Assembly: GCA_947630465.1 (NCBI GenBank)
Contig: CANRHT010000016.1
Location: 1 to 18,318, forward strand
Length of the DNA stretch: 18,318 nucleotides
Reading direction: 5' to 3'
DNA from: an uncultured Pseudomonadaceae bacterium
GTDB taxonomy: Bacteria > Pseudomonadota > Gammaproteobacteria > Pseudomonadales > Pseudomonadaceae
Both the position numbers and the translations under genes were made by a program. The notes under the pieces are model-generated. The model saw nothing but the letters and a program-made list of their open reading frames with translations. It was not told the origin of the DNA and ran no database searches. Below are positions 1 through 7,913 of the stretch, one piece after another. How positions within the stretch are numbered: the first letter of the stretch is position 1; every line of letters begins with the position of its first letter.

Positions 1-729
1 GGTGATCGGGTCTGTGCGCTGCTAGCTGGTGGCGGTATGGCGCAGGAAGTCTGCGTGGATGCGCGTCATGTATTACCGATCCCTGACGGCATCAGTATGC
101 TTGAAGCCGCAGCCATTCCTGAAGTCTATGCCACTGCTTGGCTGAATGTATTTCAGTTGGCACAGGTACAGCCGGGAGAGAAGGTTTTATTGCATGCAGG
201 CGCCAGCGGTGTGGGGTCTGCAGCCATTCAGCTCTGTAAGGCATTTAACAGCCCTTGCTGGGTCAGTGTGGGCTCCGACGAGCGCTTAGCTTACTGTGAG
301 GCGTTAGGCGCTGAAGGCGGCGTGGTGCGCGGTGAGTCTATGGAAGGCTTGCATGAGTTTGCGCCTTTTGATGTGATTCTTGATCCGGTGGGTGCCAGCT
401 ATGCAGCACAAAACCTGAAAATGCTGCGCCTGGATGGCCGTTGGATCAATATTGGTCTGATGGGTGGCCGCCGTGCCGAGCTTGATCTTGCGCAGTTGCT
501 GGGTAAGCGCATTCAGTTGATTGGCTCAACCTTACGCAGTCGCAGTGATGCGTTTAAAGGTGAGTTGATGGCGCAGTTGTTGGATCAGGTCTGGCCTTTG
601 TTTGCCAGCGGCGCACTCAAGCCACAAGTCGAAGAAGTATTTGACTGGACGGACGCATCAGCGGCCTTTGCGCGACTGGCCAGCAATCAAGTGAACGGTA
701 AAGTGGTACTGCAAATATCTGCTGAATAA
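1..729 (+). CDS. NAD(P)H:quinone oxidoreductase, PIG3/zinc-independent MDR family (5' end outside window)
   Basis: The frame is open from base 1, so the ATG at 37 is internal and the true start lies upstream of the window. The first visible residues, GDRVCALLAGGG, are the typical GDRV-x-ALL-x-GGG stretch that precedes the nucleotide-binding half in medium-chain reductases of the PIG3 quinone oxidoreductase type. The Rossmann motif HAGASGVGSAAIQL follows, then GADGA-like and DPVGA segments and a C-terminal GKVVL typical of the family. No zinc-binding cysteine cluster is visible. Such enzymes reduce quinones or other enones with NADPH in the cytosol; the real substrate cannot be read from the sequence. 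The gene ends convergently with the GDT1 transporter gene, and a long hairpin lies between them. I am confident of the family and not of the substrate. Confidence 0.88.
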   Translation, partial: GDRVCALLAGGGMAQEVCVDARHVLPIPDGISMLEAAAIPEVYATAWLNVFQLAQVQPGEKVLLHAGASGVGSAAIQLCKAFNSPCWVSVGSDERLAYCEALGAEGGVVRGESMEGLHEFAPFDVILDPVGASYAAQNLKMLRLDGRWINIGLMGGRRAELDLAQLLGKRIQLIGSTLRSRSDAFKGELMAQLLDQVWPLFASGALKPQVEEVFDWTDASAAFARLASNQVNGKVVLQISAE

Positions 730-740
730 GCTATGCCACT

Positions 741-784
741 GCCTGCATAACGCCAAACAAACCTGTGTTTAGCGTTATGCAGGC
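741..784. terminator. Long hairpin between convergent genes, possible bidirectional terminator
   Basis: A perfect 13-bp stem pairs 741-753 (GCCTGCATAACGC) with 772-784 (GCGTTATGCAGGC). A further 5-bp stem sits inside it (755-759 with 766-770). It lies 12 bases after the oxidoreductase stop and 8 bases before the stop of the convergent GDT1 gene. No run of T follows on either strand, so it is not a textbook intrinsic terminator. It may still protect 3' ends or help terminate both transcripts. Confidence 0.5.
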
Positions 785-792
785 TCATACAT

Positions 793-1368
793 CTATTGAG
801 CAAGACCTACAGCTTGCCATGCGCAGTACACAGCAAAGATCACAAAACTGATGGCTGCCAACCCACGAATCAGTGTCAGGGGTAAGCGTTCTGCGGCAAA
901 ATTGCCCAGCAAAACCACAGGCACATTGGCGATCAGCATACCCAGCGTGGTGCCGCACACAACCATCCAGAAGTACTCAAATTGCGCAGCAAGCATTACT
1001 GTTGCGACTTGTGTTTTATCACCCATCTCAGCAATAAAAAACGCAATTAAAGTGGCAATAAAAGGGCTGGAGTTAGCAGCTAAGTTGCCATCATCATCTA
1101 AGGTGTCAGGTACCAGTGTCCATGCTGCTATGGCGAGAAAGCTGCCTGCTAAAACCCATAGCAAGGTCGACTCGGTAAACAGTTGTGCAACCTGGTAGCC
1201 AACGGCGGCGGCCAAAAAGTGATTGGCTAGAGTTGCGACTAAAATGCCTAGAATAATGGGCGTAGGCTTGCGATAACGAGCTGCAAGCATGAGTGCTAAA
1301 AGTTGGGTTTTGTCACCGATTTCTGCTAAAGCAACGATGCCAGTGGAGGCAAGGAGTGTTTCGAACAT
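793..1368 (-). CDS. GDT1/TMEM165 (UPF0016) family membrane protein, probable Mn2+ exporter
   Basis: A 191-residue hydrophobic protein with the family's two signature repeats: EIGDKTQ at residues 16-22 and EMGDKTQ at 114-120. Each lies in a membrane segment, and an acidic DDD loop (91-93) separates the halves. UPF0016 proteins are cation/proton exchangers; the Vibrio relative MneA is a manganese exporter under a yybP-ykoY riboswitch. The same riboswitch class lies upstream here, which strongly favours manganese efflux across the inner membrane. I chose the ATG at 1368, giving MFETLLASTG, the usual family N-terminus. It has a short AGG upstream at about 7 bases. The longer frame starting at 1422 would begin inside the leader hairpin. 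The gene is transcribed alone. Confidence 0.9.
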   Translation of the reverse strand: MFETLLASTGIVALAEIGDKTQLLALMLAARYRKPTPIILGILVATLANHFLAAAVGYQVAQLFTESTLLWVLAGSFLAIAAWTLVPDTLDDDGNLAANSSPFIATLIAFFIAEMGDKTQVATVMLAAQFEYFWMVVCGTTLGMLIANVPVVLLGNFAAERLPLTLIRGLAAISFVIFAVYCAWQAVGLAQ

Positions 1369-1446
1369 ACATAAACCTGAGGGCGGACAAATGAGTAACC
1401 ATGACATACACAGCCTCGCCACCCGGTAAGGTTATGTATGTCATGG
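1362..1446 (-). promoter_or_regulatory. Putative translational expression platform (mutually exclusive RNA pairings) of the GDT1 leader
   Basis: In the minus-strand RNA, CCAUGACAUACA (from 1446-1435) pairs perfectly over 12 bp with UGUAUGUCAUGG (1410-1399), and the stem extends inward with one mismatch. The same 5' arm contains ACAUACAUAACCU. This can instead pair with AGGUUUAUGUAUGU (about 1376-1363), which carries the only Shine-Dalgarno-like AGG and the AUG start at 1368: 10 bp plus 3 bp with one bulged U. The two pairings cannot coexist. No U-tract follows the first hairpin, so control of translation is more likely than termination. Which fold the ligand favours is inference. Confidence 0.6.
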
Positions 1447-1572
1447 GTCTCGTCAGCCAAGATGGTTTGCGTTAAAAACACAACCCTTGGTGTGCACACC
1501 ATGATCGGTTGATCAAGTATGTTGACGTGCACGCTATGGATGATTCCATAGCCGACTACTCCCCCAAGACGG
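1447..1572 (-). ncRNA. yybP-ykoY (manganese) riboswitch aptamer
   Basis: Read 5' to 3' on the minus strand, the leader begins with GUCUUGGGGGAGUAG (1570-1556), which contains the family's conserved GGGGAGUAG loop. A 7-bp hairpin GCUAUGG/CCAUAGC follows (1552-1533). The next arm is closed by GUGCAC/GUGCAC, with the conserved GUCAACAUACU (1526-1516) in its internal loop and a UGAUC/GAUCA tip. The 3' part reads AACCAUCUUGGCUGACGAGAC, and its GAGAC can pair with the 5' GUCUU as P1. These are the sequence marks of the yybP-ykoY class, which senses Mn2+ and usually turns on manganese exporters. The gene downstream is such a transporter. Recognition is from memory of the motif; the outer borders are approximate. 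Confidence 0.85.
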
Positions 1573-1577
1573 GCGCT

Positions 1578-1606
1578 ATAATAAGTCAGCTCATTGAGTA
1601 ATTCAA
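1578..1606 (-). promoter_or_regulatory. Sigma70-type promoter of the riboswitch-GDT1 transcript
   Basis: On the minus strand, TTGAAT (1606-1601) and TATTAT (1583-1578) are separated by exactly 17 bases. Transcription would start at about 1571, immediately before the conserved 5' strand of the aptamer. The fit between the predicted start and the RNA's first helix supports both calls. Confidence 0.65.
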
Positions 1607-1610
1607 TGAG
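1590..1610. repeat. Inverted repeat over the -35 element, candidate operator
   Basis: CTCATTGA (1590-1597) and TCAATGAG (1603-1610) form a perfect 8-bp inverted repeat with a 5-base spacer. The right half covers the -35 hexamer of the GDT1 promoter, a position where a bound dimeric repressor would block RNA polymerase. It does not match the MntR or Fur sites I know. Confidence 0.4.
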
Positions 1611-1804
1611 AGGCCGCACAGTCTTTCGGTAGTGAAATCAGTCGGCTGGCGCTGGGATGAAACAAATTTCCTCATAAAGCCTAGCGCGGCTGCTATGCTC
1701 TGTTTTTTTAACCTGCAGCGTGCAGCGGCGCAGTTCTGCAATTTTTATAAACCGCTTAATTAGATGGCGGTAAACCCGTAGTTAGCGTGGGATAGGGTGG
1801 AGTC

Positions 1805-2728
1805 ATGATTAAAGTAACGCACTTAAGCAAAAGCTTTGTGCAGCATATGGCGGTTGATGATCTATCGTTTAGCATCGAGCCGGGTGAAGTGGTGGGATTT
1901 TTAGGCCCCAATGGCGCTGGAAAATCCACCACGATGAAAATGCTCACAGGCTTTTTGCGACCTTGTGAAGGGCAGGTCAGTATTTGTGGTTTTGATATCA
2001 CCAAACAGACATTGAAAGCACAACGCTTGATTGGCTATCTGCCAGAAGGTGCGCCTTGCTATGGCGATATGAGCGTGTTTGATTTCTTGGTGTTTATTGC
2101 CCAGATCCGTGGTTATCGCGGTAAAGAATTGCAACAACGTGTCGCGCGAGCCATTGCTTTAGTCGAGCTTGAGCATGTGGTTGAGCAAAATATTGAGACC
2201 TTATCTAAAGGCTTTAAGCGCCGTGTGGGTTTAGCACAAGCGGTGTTGCATGATCCTAAAGTGCTGATTCTAGATGAGCCCACCGATGGTCTCGATCCCA
2301 ATCAGAAACATCAGGTGCGCAAGCTGATTAAAAGCTTGGCGGTGGATCGTATTGTGATTATTTCCACACATATTTTGGAAGAAGTCAGCGCTCTATGCAC
2401 CCGTGCCATGGTGATTAGTCGCGGGCGCTTGCTGGTGGATGAAACGCCTTATGAACTGCAAAGCCGTTCACGTTATCATCAAGCCGTTACTGTGCTGGCT
2501 GATCAGCCGCTCGATCGTCAGCTGTTACAAGCGCTGCCCGGTGTGGCAGGGCTGGAAGATAACCCTTTAGATGGCAGTCTGACCATTCTTGCAGAGCCGG
2601 GACAGGTGATTTTTCCCGCTGTGAGTCAATTGATTCATGCGCAAGGCTGGCCCGTGCGCGAGCTTGAAGTGGAGCGCGGACGTTTAGATGAAGTGTTCCG
2701 CAGTTTGACCCGTGGAGATGTGGCATGA
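1805..2728 (+). CDS. ABC transporter ATP-binding protein, GldA/NosF-like
   Basis: A 307-residue ATPase with Walker A GPNGAGKST at 34-42, a YLPEG segment at 78-82 in place of the usual Q-loop glutamine, a signature of LSKGFKRR at 133-140, Walker B VLILDEP at 153-159, a D-loop after GLDP and the switch histidine H189 in STH. The LSKGF signature and YLPE are typical of the GldA/NosF branch of ABC-2 systems. The last roughly 90 residues form the extra C-terminal domain of this branch. The ATG at 1805 has a GGTGGAG ribosome site close before it. The stop overlaps the permease start (ATGA at 2725-2728), implying translational coupling. The protein would energise the permease encoded next; the exported substrate is unknown. 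Confidence 0.9.
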   Translation: MIKVTHLSKSFVQHMAVDDLSFSIEPGEVVGFLGPNGAGKSTTMKMLTGFLRPCEGQVSICGFDITKQTLKAQRLIGYLPEGAPCYGDMSVFDFLVFIAQIRGYRGKELQQRVARAIALVELEHVVEQNIETLSKGFKRRVGLAQAVLHDPKVLILDEPTDGLDPNQKHQVRKLIKSLAVDRIVIISTHILEEVSALCTRAMVISRGRLLVDETPYELQSRSRYHQAVTVLADQPLDRQLLQALPGVAGLEDNPLDGSLTILAEPGQVIFPAVSQLIHAQGWPVRELEVERGRLDEVFRSLTRGDVA

Positions 2729-3459
2729 GACAGCTACCCATTATTTTTAAGCGAGAATTTGTCAGCTTTTTCGCGACGCCTTTGGCTTATGTGTTTTTGC
2801 TGATTTTTCTAGTTTTGACCAGTGTTTTTACCTTTTATTTAGGTGGCTTTTACGAGAGTGGGCAGGCTAATTTAAAGCCGTTTTTTAATTTCCATCCTTG
2901 GCTGTACTTGTTTTTAGTGCCCGCGCTGGCGATGCGCATGTGGGCAGAAGAGCGTAAAAGCGGCACCATTGAGTTGCTGATGACGCTGCCTATTACCCGC
3001 TTTGAAAGCGTGGTGGGTAAGTTTTTAGCCGCTTGGGTGTTTGCTGGTATTGCTTTGCTGCTGACCTTTCCAATGATATTGACGGTCAATTACTTGGGTG
3101 ATCCAGATAATGGCGCAATTTTGACTGGTTATGTCGGTAGTTGGCTGTTGGTGGGCGCGTATTTAGCCGTGGGCTCATGCATGTCGGCCTTTGCCAAAAA
3201 CCAAGTGATTGCCTTTATTTTAACAGTCAGCGTGTGCTTTCTATTTGTCGTTAGCGGCTTTTCTTTAGTGCTGGACGCGTTTAATGGCTGGGCGGCGCAG
3301 TGGTTGGTGGATGCGATTGCGTCCTTTAGTTTTTTAACGCGCTTTCAGGCCATCAGTAAAGGGGTGATCGATGTGCGAGATCTGCTTTATTTCTTAAGCT
3401 TTATTGCGGCGTGGTTGATGGCAACTGCTGTGGTAATTGATGTGAAGAAGGCGGACTGA
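2725..3459 (+). CDS. ABC-2 type permease, GldF-like
   Basis: A 244-residue integral membrane protein with about six hydrophobic segments. The first is at roughly residues 14-40, with the PLAYVFLLIFLVLTS stretch. A conserved hydrophilic MWAEERKSGTIELLMTLPI loop follows around residues 72-90. That loop (W-x-E-E-R-x-x-G-T-x-E-x-L) is the hallmark of ABC-2 permeases of the GldF/CcmB-like group and contacts the ATPase. The start overlaps the ATPase stop by four bases and the next gene starts two bases after the stop, so the three genes are one operon. In Bacteroidetes the homologues serve gliding; in proteobacteria the role of the set is not established. The family call is firm and the substrate is not. 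Confidence 0.88.
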   Translation: MRQLPIIFKREFVSFFATPLAYVFLLIFLVLTSVFTFYLGGFYESGQANLKPFFNFHPWLYLFLVPALAMRMWAEERKSGTIELLMTLPITRFESVVGKFLAAWVFAGIALLLTFPMILTVNYLGDPDNGAILTGYVGSWLLVGAYLAVGSCMSAFAKNQVIAFILTVSVCFLFVVSGFSLVLDAFNGWAAQWLVDAIASFSFLTRFQAISKGVIDVRDLLYFLSFIAAWLMATAVVIDVKKAD

Positions 3460-3461
3460 CT

Positions 3462-5309
3462 ATGAGAAATTTTATGTATTCCAGCGTCGGTTTAGCGCTG
3501 ATTGCCGTGGTGTTTGTCGGCTTTAATATGCTGTCCAATAACCTGTTTAAAAACACTCAGTGGGACTTTACTGAGCAAAAGCTTTACACCCTGTCGCCAG
3601 GTACCCAGCAATTGCTCAGTGAGCTGCAAGAACCGATCAGCTTGCAGTACTTTTACTCCAACAAAGCCACGCGCGACGTGCCCATGCTGCGTAACTATGC
3701 ACAGCGTGTAGAAGAGTTACTGGATGCCTACGTGCGTATGGCTGATGGCCAATTACGTTTAGAAGTGATTGACCCTGAAGCCTTCTCCGAAGATGAAGAT
3801 CGCGCGGCGGCATTGGGTTTGCAAGCGGTGCCTTTGGAGCAAGAAGGTGCGCAGCTGTACTTTGGTTTAGCCGCGCACAATGCGCAGGGCGATCAACAGA
3901 TTATTCCGTTTTTTGCTTTGGACCAAGAAGAGTTACTTGAGTATGAGCTCAGCCGTTTAATCAGTAGCGTGGCGCAAACTGAGCGCCCAGTGATTGGTGT
4001 GCTATCGGGTTTACCGCTCAATGGCGGTTTTGATATGCAAGCGGGGCAGCCGCAACCCACTTGGACGATTCTGGAAGAAATACGCCAGCAGTTTGCTATC
4101 GAAAGTTTAAAAGATGATGTGGATTTAATCCCCGCACATATTCGTACGCTCTTGTTGGTGCACCCGAAAAACCTCAGTGAGGCCACTCAGTACGCCATTG
4201 ATCAGTTTGTCTTGGGCGGCGGTAAGTTATTGGCCTTTGTTGATCCTTACAGTGAAGCTGATACCGCAATGGGCATGCCGGGCGAGTTAGCGGTGGATAA
4301 AAGCTCTGATCTGCCCGCGCTGTTTAAAGCGTGGGGCGTGCGTATGTTGCCCGCTCAAGTGCTGGGTGATGGGGCTTATGCCATGTCAGTCGGGGTTGGC
4401 CAGCAGCAACGGGCGGTGCGTCACCCGGGTTGGCTGGCGCTGCCCAAAAAAGCCTTGGATAGCCATGATGTGCTGACCTCACAACTGAACAGTATCACTG
4501 TGGCCACCGCCGGTATCTTAGAGCCGCTGGAAAACGCCAAAACTCAGTTTACGCCCTTATTGTACAGCTCTGAATATGCCATGCCATTCAGTGCGCAGCG
4601 CTTTGCGATGCTGGAAAACCCAGAGGAGTTACTGGCTGAGTTTGAGCCAACCGGTGAGCGTTATGTGCTGGCTGCGCGTATCAGCGGTCCCGCTACGACG
4701 GCTTTTGCTGAAGGCATTGAAGGGCGTGAACAGGGTTTGCAAAATGCTGAGATGATCAATGTCATCATTGTGGCGGATACCGATATGCTCAGCGATCGGA
4801 TGTGGGTGCAAGTGCAGGATTTCTTTGGTCAACGTTTGCCGCAGCCTTGGGCTGACAATGGCAGTTTTACCATTAATGCGCTGGATAACTTATCTGGCTC
4901 AGATGCGCTGATTGGTGTGCGCTCGCGGGCAAACTTCAACCGGCCTTTTACCATGGTGGATAACCTGCAACGTACCGCGCAGGAGCGTTTTCGTAAGAAG
5001 GAGCAGGAGTTGCAACTGCGTTTAGCCGCCACTGAAGAGAAGCTGTTTGAATTGCAACAGGAAACAGATCCTGAGCAAGACTTACAGTTAACTGATGAAC
5101 AGCAAGCGACCATGCAGCAGTTCTTAGCGGAGAAGTTGCAACTGCGCAAAGAATTACGTGAAGTGCGTTACCAGCTCAATAATGATATTGAATCGCTGGG
5201 GACTAAGCTGAAGTTCTTTAATATTGGCGTGATGCCGATTTTACTGACTTTTATGCTGGTGATGCTCAGCTTATCGCGTCGTATTCGCCGCATGCAGGTG
5301 CCGGATTAA
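3462..5309 (+). CDS. GldG-like ABC transporter auxiliary protein
   Basis: A 615-residue protein with one N-terminal membrane anchor (about residues 8-27) and a large soluble domain. This begins with WDFTEQKLYTLSPGTQQLL and a QYFYS segment characteristic of the GldG/ABC_transp_aux family. A coiled-coil region rich in Q, E, L and R follows (about 500-580). The last membrane segment (about 586-604) is followed by a basic RRIRR tail. The architecture suggests a periplasmic domain held between two membrane spans, working with the ATPase and permease just upstream. The gap to the permease is two bases. In many gammaproteobacteria a DUF4340 gene follows as a fourth member; here a terminator follows at once. 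The family is clear and the function is unproven. Confidence 0.85.
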   Translation: MRNFMYSSVGLALIAVVFVGFNMLSNNLFKNTQWDFTEQKLYTLSPGTQQLLSELQEPISLQYFYSNKATRDVPMLRNYAQRVEELLDAYVRMADGQLRLEVIDPEAFSEDEDRAAALGLQAVPLEQEGAQLYFGLAAHNAQGDQQIIPFFALDQEELLEYELSRLISSVAQTERPVIGVLSGLPLNGGFDMQAGQPQPTWTILEEIRQQFAIESLKDDVDLIPAHIRTLLLVHPKNLSEATQYAIDQFVLGGGKLLAFVDPYSEADTAMGMPGELAVDKSSDLPALFKAWGVRMLPAQVLGDGAYAMSVGVGQQQRAVRHPGWLALPKKALDSHDVLTSQLNSITVATAGILEPLENAKTQFTPLLYSSEYAMPFSAQRFAMLENPEELLAEFEPTGERYVLAARISGPATTAFAEGIEGREQGLQNAEMINVIIVADTDMLSDRMWVQVQDFFGQRLPQPWADNGSFTINALDNLSGSDALIGVRSRANFNRPFTMVDNLQRTAQERFRKKEQELQLRLAATEEKLFELQQETDPEQDLQLTDEQQATMQQFLAEKLQLRKELREVRYQLNNDIESLGTKLKFFNIGVMPILLTFMLVMLSLSRRIRRMQVPD

Positions 5310-5337
5310 GTCAGGCTGAATCACAGTGAATAAACCA

Positions 5338-5366
5338 GCCAGACGTATAACGCGTCTGGCTTTTTT
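5338..5366 (+). terminator. Intrinsic terminator of the ABC-2 operon
   Basis: The stem GCCAGACG (5338-5345) pairs with CGTCTGGC (5353-5360) around a 7-base loop and is followed by six T. It lies 28 bases after the GldG-like stop, so the operon ends with three genes. Confidence 0.9.
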
Positions 5367-5414
5367 GTGTGAGCCCATTAGAAAATAGGCTCAGAGTGGT
5401 GCACGATTCAGAAT

Positions 5415-6827
5415 TTAACGGCTTTTCGGTGGATCGGTTAACAGGTCTTCAGTCGGCGTCTCGCACTGAATCTTATGCCCGAGCAATTCTTCAATCGGCG
5501 GTAAAGCGTAGGAATCATCTTCACCGGCAAAACTGATGGAGACCCCAGTGGTGCCCGCGCGACCGGTGCGACCAATACGGTGTACGTAATCATCCGGATC
5601 TTCAGGCAGAGTAAAGTTAACGACGTGGCTGATATCGTCAACGTGAATGCCACGGCCAGCGACATCCGTTGCCACTAAAACGCGCAAGCGCCCAGCGCGG
5701 AAGTCTTCCAATACACGGATACGCTTGTGTTGTGCGACATCACCCGACATTTGCGCAGCACTGATGCCGTCGCGTGTCAGGCGCTCTTCAATACGGCGCA
5801 CTTCGTCTTTGCGGTTGGCAAATACAATCACCCGCGGCCAGTTGTTCTTTTGAATCAGGTTGTACAGCAGTTTGTATTTATCACTCCCGGCTACAGCAAA
5901 GACATGTTGCTCAACAGAGTCGTTGGCCACATGCTCAGGCTCAATTTCAACAATAGCGGGATCGGTGGTCCACTGCTTCGACAGGTTCATCACGTCTTCG
6001 GTGAAGGTTGCGGAAAACAGTAAGGTTTGGCGTTCTTGTTTAGGAGGTGTTTGACGAATAATTTGTCGCACTTGCGGGATAAATCCCATATCTAGCATGC
6101 GATCTGCTTCGTCCAGTACCAACACTTCAACCATATCGAGATGCACTTCACCGCGCTGATTAAAGTCGAGTAAGCGCCCTGGGGTTGCTACTAAAATATC
6201 GCAATAACGCGCTTCAAGTTGCTTGCGCTGCTTATCAAAATCCATACCGCCAACAAAACTCATGACGTTGAGGTTGGTGTATTTGGTCAAGGCAATGGCA
6301 TCGTTGGCAATTTGCACCACCAGTTCACGGGTGGGCGCGATAATTAAAGCGCGCGGTTCACCCATATAACGCTCATCGGGTGGGCGAGTTTGCGTCAGTT
6401 GACTGATGATGGAGATTAAAAAGGCTGCTGTTTTACCGGTACCCGTTTGCGCACGACCAATCGCATCTTTACCTGCCAGCGTATGGCCGAGTACTTGCGC
6501 TTGAATGGGGGTGCAATAGGGGAAGCCTAAGTCTTGAATGGCATGCATTAATTCGGGGGCTAGAGCGAAATCATGAAAGCGCACTTTGTCTTCAGTCGGT
6601 TCAACGACAAAATCAGCGAGTGACCAAAGTGTTTGTGGTGTGCTGGGTTTGACTGGACGGTTGTGCGGCTTTTGCGTTGTGGCCTTAATCTCTTGGCTCT
6701 TGGATTCTTCAGGCATATGTTCTTTTTCAAATATGTGGGTTGTTGCAGGTGATGCGCTACTGCTGTCTGTGGGCACAGATCTATCTGAGGCATCCTGTGT
6801 AAAAAAATTTTTAGGTGCTTTAAGCAC
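5415..6827 (-). CDS. rhlB: DEAD-box ATP-dependent RNA helicase RhlB
   Basis: A 470-residue DEAD-box helicase with the F-x-x-F Q-motif region near 84-109 (ending CTPIQ), motif I AQTGTGKT at 126-133, PTREL at 165-169, DEAD at 239-242, SAT at 272-274 and the C-terminal HRIGRTGR. The core reads closely like Pseudomonas RhlB. RhlB unwinds structured RNA and in many proteobacteria works with RNase E in mRNA decay. The first 80 residues are low-complexity, rich in S, T, P and K, as is usual at RhlB N-termini. The start is a GTG at 6827 (MLKAPKNFF), with AAGAGAA about 8 bases upstream; the next ATG is residue 38. The diguanylate cyclase gene lies 70 bases upstream on the same strand with no terminator seen between them. 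Confidence 0.93.
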   Translation of the reverse strand: MLKAPKNFFTQDASDRSVPTDSSSASPATTHIFEKEHMPEESKSQEIKATTQKPHNRPVKPSTPQTLWSLADFVVEPTEDKVRFHDFALAPELMHAIQDLGFPYCTPIQAQVLGHTLAGKDAIGRAQTGTGKTAAFLISIISQLTQTRPPDERYMGEPRALIIAPTRELVVQIANDAIALTKYTNLNVMSFVGGMDFDKQRKQLEARYCDILVATPGRLLDFNQRGEVHLDMVEVLVLDEADRMLDMGFIPQVRQIIRQTPPKQERQTLLFSATFTEDVMNLSKQWTTDPAIVEIEPEHVANDSVEQHVFAVAGSDKYKLLYNLIQKNNWPRVIVFANRKDEVRRIEERLTRDGISAAQMSGDVAQHKRIRVLEDFRAGRLRVLVATDVAGRGIHVDDISHVVNFTLPEDPDDYVHRIGRTGRAGTTGVSISFAGEDDSYALPPIEELLGHKIQCETPTEDLLTDPPKSR

Positions 6828-6897
6828 AGCGTTCTCTTATCTGTAGTCTATGAATGCCATCTAGTGTAAGGCATCGCAGCCCTTTGGAGAACTTGTT

Positions 6898-7848
6898 TCA
6901 TGCTTCGCTGTGCAGGCAGACTTGATTGCGACCTTGTTGCTTCGCTTGGTAGAGCGCTTTATCGGCTTTTTCTAGAAGACTGGCTAATACGTCCTGCTTG
7001 GAGAGTACCGCTACACCTAAAGAAATGGTGATGCACGGTAGGCTGGGCTGTGTATTGGGCAGTTCCTTGAGATCTGCTAAGCATTCACGCAGACGTTCAG
7101 CAACTTCATAGGCTTCAGGCAGTGTCGTGTTGGGAAGCAGTACAACAAATTCTTCACCGCCAAAACGCGCGATACTGTCGTGCGGACGTAAATGTTTACG
7201 CAGTTGCAGCGCGGTGAACTGTAAGACGCTATCACCGGCAATATGCCCATAGGTGTCGTTGTAGGCTTTGAAGTGATCAACATCCAGCATGATTAAGCAC
7301 AAGGGCACATTTTTTTCGTCACACTGTTGACGCTCACGTTGAAACGCATAGTCGAGCCAGCGCCGGTTGGGGATGCCCGTTAGGCTATCAATATGCGCGT
7401 TTCTTTCGCTGTGCAGTAAAGAGTTATTACCGCTGCGAATGCGCCTGCATAAAATGCGCAGTAAATTATTATGGATGATGGGCGTGATGTCATAGAGCCT
7501 TGGCAGGTTGCGTCGGTGTAATTGAATCACAATGCTTTTTTTATTGGCCACAACATAGGCTGAGGGGTACTGATGATCGAGAAAGCTGACTTCACCAGCG
7601 TAATCACCACTATTTAAAAAGCTGATGGGTGGTGTTGTGGTGCAGCTTAAGTGAATGCTGAGTTGACCTTCAAGAAGTAAATATAAACAGTCATTTTGTT
7701 GTTCTGGGCAAATTAATACAGCGCCCATCTCTAATTCGTGAACAGTAAAAAATGCCAAAATGCTGTGCAGGCTGTCGCTGTCAATATGTAAAAAGAGAGG
7801 ACAGGCGTTAACAATATGCCTTATTTCGTGTGTAGTGAACCTGTCCAT
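6898..7848 (-). CDS. Diguanylate cyclase with N-terminal cNMP-binding-like domain
   Basis: A 316-residue soluble protein. Residues 15-125 form a cyclic-nucleotide-binding-like beta roll (LYLLLEGQLSI, then GDYAGEVSFLDHQYPSAYV at 81-99). The GGDEF domain follows: DSLTGIPNRR at 154-163, metal aspartate D189 in MLDVDHFK, active-site GGEEF at 230-234, and an allosteric RxxD site at 221-224 (RPHD) five residues before it. All catalytic marks are present, so it should make cyclic di-GMP and be product-inhibited. In the cNMP domain the arginine normally found in the PRSATV-like phosphate cassette is replaced (YPSAYV), so binding of a standard cyclic nucleotide is doubtful. The start at 7848 has AGGAAGG about 8 bases upstream. 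Confidence 0.9.
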   Translation of the reverse strand: MDRFTTHEIRHIVNACPLFLHIDSDSLHSILAFFTVHELEMGAVLICPEQQNDCLYLLLEGQLSIHLSCTTTPPISFLNSGDYAGEVSFLDHQYPSAYVVANKKSIVIQLHRRNLPRLYDITPIIHNNLLRILCRRIRSGNNSLLHSERNAHIDSLTGIPNRRWLDYAFQRERQQCDEKNVPLCLIMLDVDHFKAYNDTYGHIAGDSVLQFTALQLRKHLRPHDSIARFGGEEFVVLLPNTTLPEAYEVAERLRECLADLKELPNTQPSLPCITISLGVAVLSKQDVLASLLEKADKALYQAKQQGRNQVCLHSEA

Positions 7849-7913
7849 GCAGCAGCCTTCCTGAATAACTACAGTAACTTTCTATAGCACGTATTAATTA
7901 TTAATGCTAGCCA

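Noticed and set aside
1369..1422. Longer start for the GDT1 protein (MARLCMSW...)
   Set aside because: The start codon would lie in the leader hairpin and the extra 18 residues do not fit the family N-terminus; the ATG at 1368 does.
1326..1619. Open frame of 97 codons upstream of the GDT1 gene on the minus strand
   Set aside because: It covers the riboswitch and promoter, has no family resemblance and no ribosome site; the RNA structure explains the region.
1694..1699. Extended -10-like TGCTATGCT as promoter of the ABC-2 operon
   Set aside because: It is plausible as an extended -10, but no -35 is visible and other AT-rich stretches in 1700-1760 could serve equally; not strong enough to list.
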